Positions 6,388 through 9,855 of a stretch of DNA of 9,855 bases are shown here, piece by piece (positions within the stretch are counted from its first letter, which is position 1; each line of letters begins with the position of its first letter). This DNA comes from Nanobdellota archaeon (GTDB lineage: Archaea; Nanobdellota; Nanobdellia; Woesearchaeales; JAUYGA01): NCBI GenBank assembly GCA_030690755.1, contig JAUYGA010000040.1, positions 1 through 9,855 on the forward strand, given 5' to 3'. Position numbers and translations under genes: made by a program. The notes under the pieces are model-generated. The model made no database searches, had not been told where the DNA came from, and saw only the letters and a program-made list of their open reading frames with translations.

Positions 6388-6620
6388 TTCTTTCATCATT
6401 TAGCGGCCTTGCCTTTCCGATTTTAACGCATTTTTTCTTTTTTCAAGGCACCCTCCGACTATTTTTTTCTGGAAATTTCAAAGTTCATCGTGTTCATAGT
6501 CACTTCGTTCGTAGCTTTCAAACAAGTTTGAAAGTTCCCATGCTCACTAAACTTCAACTACGTTAAATTCCAACGTTGGTTTCAATAAAAGTACTTTAGC
6601 AGAAATACAAATTATAAATT
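6388..6620. other. Gene-free stretch with T-tracts and palindromes
   Basis: I see no convincing gene here. The stretch holds two T-rich runs just behind the swivel gene (6431-6443 and 6462-6468). It then holds a GAAATTTC palindrome (6472-6479), a perfect 9-bp inverted repeat CTTTCAAAC/GTTTGAAAG separated by AA (6515-6534), and the 10-bp palindrome CCAACGTTGG (6570-6579). The repeat-rich half (6480-6585) looks like intergenic repeat DNA. A copy elsewhere in the genome would be needed to call it a family. Confidence 0.45.
6431..6443 (+). terminator. T-rich terminator of the HAD-like/swivel operon
   Basis: TTTTTTCTTTTTT lies about 45 nt past the stop codon at 6387. It sits between GCCTTG (6406-6411) and CAAGGC (6444-6449), which could pair around it. 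Archaeal RNA polymerase terminates at such U-runs. Confidence 0.5.
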
Positions 6621-6998
6621 TTATATTTTTCCATCATCTCGAAGTCTTTGAATATGCTCCGGAGTATTATAAAAAATATTAATTCGTGTTGTAACCATAC
6701 TTTCCTTTTCTAATTGAATACCGCCTTCTATTTTTGTTTCCGTGTAGCGGACAGGTATTTGAATTCCTCCACTTTTATTGTGCCTGCGAAAACCATATCC
6801 AACGATTGTGCAATTAACAGGATAAATATCATACCTGCCATCGTCTCCAAAAAGTAAAAGTTCAGAGCCTTCCTGAGTATTTATAAGTTCGATACTTTCA
6901 AGTAAATCTGTAATATCCCGGTGTATAAGGGTAATAGTCCTAGGATTTAGTACTTTCGTCTTCATAGGAACATTGTCTGTGATTTCAATTTCAACCAT
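6621..6998 (-). CDS. Hypothetical protein, 125 aa, beta-rich
   Basis: I do not recognise this protein. The sequence alternates short hydrophobic and polar residues (MVEIEITDNVPMK, TITLIHRDITDLLESIELI, SELLLFGDDGRYDIYPVNCTIVGYGF, IQIPVRYTETKIEGGIQL), which suggests an all-beta or alpha/beta fold with no membrane segment. It ends in a polar helix-like tail (TPEHIQRLRDDGKI). I start it at the ATG at 6998. The open frame runs on to a TTG at 7058, but that would add 20 residues (including FIRELIVISIA) across a TATA-like box. That box (GTTTATAAG) lies about 30 bp before the ATG, so the ATG fits a leaderless transcript. The gene stands alone between two gene-poor stretches. No domain or active-site motif is visible. 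Confidence 0.6.
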   Translation of the reverse strand: MVEIEITDNVPMKTKVLNPRTITLIHRDITDLLESIELINTQEGSELLLFGDDGRYDIYPVNCTIVGYGFRRHNKSGGIQIPVRYTETKIEGGIQLEKESMVTTRINIFYNTPEHIQRLRDDGKI

Positions 6999-7023
6999 TG
7001 CAATACTTATAACTATTAATTCC

Positions 7024-7032
7024 CTTATAAAC
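7024..7032 (-). promoter_or_regulatory. TATA-like box of the 125-aa gene
   Basis: GTTTATAAG on the minus strand is centred 30 bp upstream of the ATG at 6998. It lies inside the longer TTG-started frame, which is one reason for preferring the shorter one. Confidence 0.4.
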
Positions 7033-7149
7033 TTTTCTTTTTTGTTACTACTATTCAATTATGATGGAATTCAACGTTCGCAGGGTCGCTTCGCTAAAAC
7101 ATCATGACTTCTCCGCTGCAAGGCGCCTCAGAAAAATTAGCACGGCTAT

Positions 7150-7269
7150 TTATTTTGACAAAAGAATGTCAAAGATTCTCTTGACTTCCTGAGCATCGTG
7201 ACCAAGCTGAGAACTTGCTTTTTCATAATCCTCTTTTTTCAGTAGTTGAGAACTTTTTTTCTTTTTCAT
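7150..7269 (-). CDS. Possible small protein, 39 aa, charged
   Basis: A short frame begins ATG and reads MKKKKSSQLLKKEDYEKASS, then QLGHDAQEVKRIFDILLSK. It is strongly basic at the start and then amphipathic, probably one or two helices. An AGGAG sequence lies 3 nt upstream of the ATG, a fair Shine-Dalgarno. It sits in the gap between gpmA and the 125-aa gene, on the gpmA strand, and could be transcribed by read-through. I know no family for it. It could be a genuine small protein or the surviving end of a decayed gene together with the fragment upstream at 7286-7399. Confidence 0.35.
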   Translation of the reverse strand: MKKKKSSQLLKKEDYEKASSQLGHDAQEVKRIFDILLSK

Positions 7270-7285
7270 GCACTCCTGCTATTTT

Positions 7286-7399
7286 TTAGTGGTGTTGTTT
7301 TGCCGGATTTCTCCTTAAATGTGACAGCTCATCCGAAGAAATAGCTTCTTCCACCGCTTCATCAAGAAGTTTGAAGATGCCATGCGCATACAAAGACAA
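7286..7399 (-). CDS. Possible small protein or gene fragment, 37 aa
   Basis: Just past the gpmA stop, a frame starting at a TTG (7399 or 7393) reads LSLYAHGIFKLLDEAVEEAI, then SSDELSHLRRNPAKQHH and TAA. The composition is protein-like (amphipathic helix, balanced charge) and unlike random AT-rich DNA. There is no ATG and no Shine-Dalgarno, so it may be a fragment rather than an expressed gene. It is in a different frame from the 39-aa ORF 16 nt downstream. The pair could be two pieces of one frameshifted gene. Confidence 0.25.
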   Translation of the reverse strand: MSLYAHGIFKLLDEAVEEAISSDELSHLRRNPAKQHH

Positions 7400-7406
7400 A
7401 TAAAAA
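7397..7406 (-). terminator. U-rich motif directly after the gpmA stop
   Basis: TTTTTATTTG follows the TAG stop codon with no gap. The same ten bases follow the srp54 stop codon at 8410-8419, which suggests a shared 3'-end signal. Confidence 0.4.
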
Positions 7407-8165
7407 CTATCTCTTCACCTTGCCTTGGTTTGCAACTTTTTCCATTGCAGCTTTTATCTTCTCCTGGTCGCCAAGGTAATAATGCTTGATTGGCCTTAAC
7501 TTTTCGTCCAGCTCATAGACAAGCGGAATCCCTGTTGGAATATTCAACTCAGTGATGTCTTTTTCTGAAACATTATCAATATACTTCACAAGAGCTCTTA
7601 AGCTGTTGCCATGCGCAGCGATTATTACGTGTTTGCCCTTTTTCAACTGAGGAACAATCTCATCAGTCCAATAAGGCATGAATCTTGCGACCGTGTCTTT
7701 TAGACATTCTGTTTTTGGGATCTCAGATTTTTTTATGTCCTTAAGGTTTTTGTAAAGCGGATCATTCCCAGGATATCTTGGATCTTTGACATCCAGCTCA
7801 GGAGGTCTGATATCATAACTTCTTCTCCATATTTTTACCTGATCTTCACCATACTTCTCAGCCACCTCTGATTTATTCAGGCCTTGCAATGAGCCATAAT
7901 GCCTTTCATTCAAGCGCCAGGATTTTTTAATAGTGATTTTTTCCTGTTTCAATTCTTTCAGAACAATATCTAATGTGTGGATTGCTCTCACAAGCACAGA
8001 AGTATACGCAAGATCAAAAACATAACCTTCTTTTTTTAACGCTCTCCCTGATTCTTTTGCCTCCTCAATGCCTTTATCAGAAAGATCAACATCAGTCCAG
8101 CCCGTAAACTTGTTCTCCTTATTCCAGATGCTTTCTCCATGCCTCAACAAAACAAGTTTAATCAT
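7407..8165 (-). CDS. gpmA: 2,3-bisphosphoglycerate-dependent phosphoglycerate mutase, 252 aa
   Basis: This cytoplasmic enzyme interconverts 3- and 2-phosphoglycerate in glycolysis and gluconeogenesis. The histidine phosphatase signature LVLLRHGES gives phosphorylated His9. TGWTDVDLSDKG, the SVLVRAIHT block with Arg60, RLNERHYGSLQGLNK (Glu87, Arg88, His89 and Lys98) and AAHGNSLRALVKY with His185 are all in the expected order. The length equals the roughly 250 residues of bacterial GpmA, so it looks complete. The start is the ATG at 8165, where the conserved N-terminus MIKLVLLRHG begins and a strong Shine-Dalgarno (GAGGTGA) lies 5 nt upstream. The longer open frame to 8276 adds unrelated residues translated from a structured intergenic element. 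Many archaea instead use the unrelated cofactor-independent enzyme, so a bacterial-type mutase here hints at old transfer. Lys/Arg-rich C-terminal tail (NQGKVKR). Confidence 0.95.
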   Translation of the reverse strand: MIKLVLLRHGESIWNKENKFTGWTDVDLSDKGIEEAKESGRALKKEGYVFDLAYTSVLVRAIHTLDIVLKELKQEKITIKKSWRLNERHYGSLQGLNKSEVAEKYGEDQVKIWRRSYDIRPPELDVKDPRYPGNDPLYKNLKDIKKSEIPKTECLKDTVARFMPYWTDEIVPQLKKGKHVIIAAHGNSLRALVKYIDNVSEKDITELNIPTGIPLVYELDEKLRPIKHYYLGDQEKIKAAMEKVANQGKVKR

Positions 8166-8170
8166 CAAAA

Positions 8171-8177
8171 TCACCTC
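8171..8177 (-). promoter_or_regulatory. Strong Shine-Dalgarno of gpmA
   Basis: GAGGTGA on the minus strand is complementary to the usual 3' end of archaeal 16S rRNA and lies 5 nt before the ATG at 8165. It fixes the start against the longer frame. Confidence 0.75.
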
Positions 8178-8191
8178 AATTAACATAACTT

Positions 8192-8215
8192 TAATCGACT
8201 TAAATATAATCGACT
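8192..8215 (-). promoter_or_regulatory. gpmA TATA box flanked by 9-bp direct repeats
   Basis: On the plus strand TAATCGACT occurs at 8192-8200 and again at 8207-8215, a 15-bp period. The gpmA TATA-like box (minus-strand TTATATTTAA, 8200-8209) lies between and partly overlaps the copies. The box is about 40 bp before the ATG, giving a short leader with room for the Shine-Dalgarno. Direct repeats hugging a TATA box are typical of repressor or activator sites. Confidence 0.5.
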
Positions 8216-8223
8216 CAGTCCCA

Positions 8224-8390
8224 GCTAATATGAAACCCTCTCGCGCTGCTTGGCCAGCAGCGGCTCGGCTCGTCAATGTTTTTATTGACGTATCGTTGAA
8301 GCCCCGTAAGGGACAACCCCCTCAACTCTTTTTCTGTTTTTGTTGAGGGAGCCTCGCGAATTGCTGCTGGCTACAGTGTTTCATATTAGC
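8224..8390. other. Structured inverted-repeat element, candidate ncRNA or fold-back element
   Basis: The element is bounded by perfect 13-bp inverted repeats, GCTAATATGAAAC (8224-8236) and GTTTCATATTAGC (8378-8390). Inside, GCCAGCAGC (8253-8261) pairs with GCTGCTGGC (8363-8371), extendable to 11 pairs with one G-U. Enclosed by both stems are three hairpins: CGTCAAT/ATTGACG (8271-8290), GTTG..CCC-GTAA-GGG..CAAC (8295-8317) and CCCTCAAC/GTTGAGGG (8319-8349, 15-nt loop). A competing hairpin CGCTGCT/AGCAGCG (8244-8262) is also possible. The element is clearly more GC-rich than its surroundings and has no plausible coding frame. It fills the gap between the srp54 3' end and the gpmA promoter. The strand is undetermined: loops are A-rich on the minus strand and T-rich on the plus strand. 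No tRNA, RNase P or SRP RNA hallmark was seen. Confidence 0.6.
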
Positions 8391-8409
8391 CTTACGACTT
8401 ATTAATTAT

Positions 8410-8419
8410 CAAATAAAAA
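8410..8419 (-). terminator. U-rich motif directly after the srp54 stop
   Basis: TTTTTATTTG follows the TAA stop codon with no gap, the same ten bases as behind gpmA. It is probably part of the 3'-end formation signal. Confidence 0.4.
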
Positions 8420-9772
8420 TTACATTCCTTTCGGCAGCTTACCGCCCATCTGTCTCATCATCTTATCCATACCGCCACTACCTTTCATCATCTTCATCAT
8501 TTTCTTGCTCTGCTTGTATTGCTTTAACAATTCGCGAACATCTGTGACAGAACATCCAGAGCCTTTCGCAATCCTATCAACTCTTGAAGCAGATATTATT
8601 TCAGGCTCTTCAAGCTCTTCTTTTGTCATTGAGTTTAGCATGTATTTCCATTTCTTAAGTTTTCCTTCCTGAACCTGCAGCATGTCTTTTGGGATTTTTA
8701 TCTGGCTGAACCCAGGAATCATCTCAACAACTTTTGACAACGGCCCCATCTTCTTCATCGCTTCCATCTGCGAATACAAATCAATAAGATTGAATTCTCC
8801 TTTCAATAATTTTTTCCCTAAATCCTGAGCTTCCTCTTCAGATATTGCTTCTTTTGCTTTTTCAAGAAGTGTCTGAAGATCACCCATGCCTAGCATTCTG
8901 CCGACAAACCGCTCAGGGTCAAACTCTTCCAGGTCATCAACTTTCTCTCCAACTCCGATAAACTTGACAGGAGCGCCAGTCACAGAACAAGCGATTAACG
9001 CGCCTCCGCCTTTTGCAGTTCCTTCAAGTTTTGTTATCGCAATTCCAGTAATCTTGCATGCCTCGTGGAAAACTCTGGCTTGTCTTTCAGCAGCCTGGCC
9101 AATGTCTGCGCTTATTACAAGAAGATTCTCATCAGGCTGGATTTTTTTGTTGATATCATTAATCTCATCTATCAGATCATCTGACAATGCATCTCGTCCT
9201 GCAGTATCAACAATCAGGACATCATATTTTGGAAACTCTGCTTCATATTGAGCTATTATCTTCATGGCATCTTTTTCTTTCTTATTGACCATTGTCGCGA
9301 CATTTGCATATTTGCCTACCTGCTCAAGCTGTTCAGGAGCAGCTGGCCTGTGAACATCTAAACCTATAAGCGCAACTTTAAATCCGCGTTTTGTGAAGAA
9401 CTTTCCGAGCTTTCCTGCAATTGTCGTCTTTCCTGAACCAAAAAGACCAACAAGCATTATCTTGAAAGGCTTTTTCTTGGTTGAAGCAGAAATCTTGCTG
9501 CCTTTCCCTCCAAGGAATTTGACAAGCTCCTCATAAACAATCTTGATGAGATATTCTTTCTGCGTGACTCCTGCAGGAGGTTTCTCCTTAAGAGCGCGTT
9601 CTTTTATCGCTTTTGTCAGATCAAAAACAAGCTTGACATTGACATCTGACTGAAGAAGCGCTCTCTGAATATCTTTGACAAGCTCATTGACCAGCTTCTC
9701 ATCTACAACAGACGACCTTGCTATCTTCTCAAGAGTGTTTTTCAGAGATTCGCTTAACTTTTCTAAGACCAT
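8420..9772 (-). CDS. srp54: Signal recognition particle GTPase SRP54, 450 aa
   Basis: SRP54 binds SRP RNA and signal sequences of nascent proteins and, with its receptor FtsY, delivers ribosomes to the membrane. Domains in order: N helical bundle (about 1-95, with the ALLQSDVN motif at 38-45); G domain (about 100-300) with P-loop GLFGSGKTT at 109-117, DVHRPAAPEQL at 139-149, DTAGR at 189-193, TKLEGTAKGGG at 247-257 and GVGEKVDDLEEFDPE at 273-287; then the Met-rich M domain (about 325-450) with GPLSKVVEMIPG, the RNA-binding helix-turn-helix SRVDRIAKGSGCSV and a Met/Lys/Gly tail (KKMMKMMKGSGGMDKMMRQM). The length is normal for the family. The second P-loop residue is Phe, where Gln is usual. 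The ATG at 9772 is preceded by AAGGT about 4 nt upstream and a TATA-like box. It is the best archaeal marker in the window. Confidence 0.97.
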   Translation of the reverse strand: MVLEKLSESLKNTLEKIARSSVVDEKLVNELVKDIQRALLQSDVNVKLVFDLTKAIKERALKEKPPAGVTQKEYLIKIVYEELVKFLGGKGSKISASTKKKPFKIMLVGLFGSGKTTIAGKLGKFFTKRGFKVALIGLDVHRPAAPEQLEQVGKYANVATMVNKKEKDAMKIIAQYEAEFPKYDVLIVDTAGRDALSDDLIDEINDINKKIQPDENLLVISADIGQAAERQARVFHEACKITGIAITKLEGTAKGGGALIACSVTGAPVKFIGVGEKVDDLEEFDPERFVGRMLGMGDLQTLLEKAKEAISEEEAQDLGKKLLKGEFNLIDLYSQMEAMKKMGPLSKVVEMIPGFSQIKIPKDMLQVQEGKLKKWKYMLNSMTKEELEEPEIISASRVDRIAKGSGCSVTDVRELLKQYKQSKKMMKMMKGSGGMDKMMRQMGGKLPKGM

Positions 9773-9814
9773 TGTGACCTTGCCTTTTTGTTTAGTATTT
9801 TGTTTATCTGTTTA

Positions 9815-9822
9815 TTTATAAA
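9815..9822 (-). promoter_or_regulatory. TATA-like box of srp54
   Basis: TTTATAAA is centred 46 bp upstream of the ATG at 9772, so the transcript should carry a leader of about 20 nt that includes the AAGGT ribosome binding site. Confidence 0.5.
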
Positions 9823-9855
9823 TTTTGAGGTTAAAAGATTAAGAATGAAACAAAA

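Noticed and set aside
7061..7105. Inverted repeat ATGATG/CATCAT as a hairpin or operator
   Set aside because: Only 6-bp arms around a 33-nt loop, which is expected by chance.
8166..8276. N-terminal extension of gpmA by 37 residues to 8276
   Set aside because: Conserved homology starts at MIKLVLLRHGES; the extension crosses the Shine-Dalgarno, the TATA-like box and the inverted-repeat element.
8224..8390. SRP RNA or RNase P RNA next to srp54
   Set aside because: No helix-8 type GGAAGGGAGCAG core and no RNase P signature such as GAGGAAAGTCC was seen on either strand, and it is short for both.
8886..9251. 121-residue plus-strand frame within srp54
   Set aside because: Antisense shadow of a highly conserved GTPase domain.
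1..9855. CRISPR array, tRNA genes, intact insertion sequence
   Set aside because: No regularly spaced repeats, no cloverleaf with a T-loop GTTCRA motif, and no transposase-like frame were found on either strand.

Overview
The window is an AT-rich stretch of archaeal DNA. The archaeal assignment rests on an archaeal-type SRP54, a TrmB-type regulator, and TATA-like boxes centred about 26 bp upstream of several start codons with no Shine-Dalgarno between them, the leaderless layout common in archaea. Compact genes, many unrecognised proteins, a bacterial-type 2,3-bisphosphoglycerate-dependent phosphoglycerate mutase and a stand-alone PEP-utilising 'mobile domain' protein would fit a DPANN-like lineage such as the Woesearchaeota/Pacearchaeota group. 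That placement is inference, because the window holds no rRNA marker.

Layout. Positions 83-550 (+) encode an unrecognised 155-aa protein. Positions 656-1528 (-) encode a Pol-beta-fold nucleotidyltransferase. Positions 1633-2387 (-) hold a PAP2-type membrane phosphatase, a short protein overlapping its stop codon by 8 bp, and what looks like the C-terminal relic of a RelE/ParE toxin. Divergent from these, 2576-3310 (+) encodes a multi-pass membrane protein with a Gly/Asn-rich tail. Positions 3352-4098 (-) encode a TrmB-family regulator. It is divergent from a two-gene operon at 4196-6387 (+): a HAD-like protein with an unusual DxG nucleophile motif, then a 485-aa protein made of a helical region and a C-terminal phosphohistidine swivel domain. 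A 28-bp near-perfect palindrome sits between the two divergent TATA boxes. The remainder is on the minus strand: an unrecognised 125-aa protein (6621-6998), two very small ORFs (7150-7399), gpmA (7407-8165) and srp54 (8420-9772).

Most interesting. (1) The gene-free stretch 8224-8390 between srp54 and gpmA is bounded by perfect 13-bp inverted repeats. It contains a second nested stem and three internal hairpins, so it looks like a structured RNA or a fold-back element. (2) The TrmB / palindrome / HAD-like / orphan phosphohistidine-carrier locus looks like a self-contained, locally regulated phosphoryl-transfer module whose phosphate donor and substrate cannot be read from the window.

How the genes fit together. 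The regulator, the PEP-type His domain and the glycolytic mutase all point towards central carbon and phosphoryl metabolism, but only the divergent palindrome ties the regulator to a target. SRP54 (membrane targeting), the PAP2 phosphatase and the tailed membrane protein are envelope-related and otherwise appear independent.
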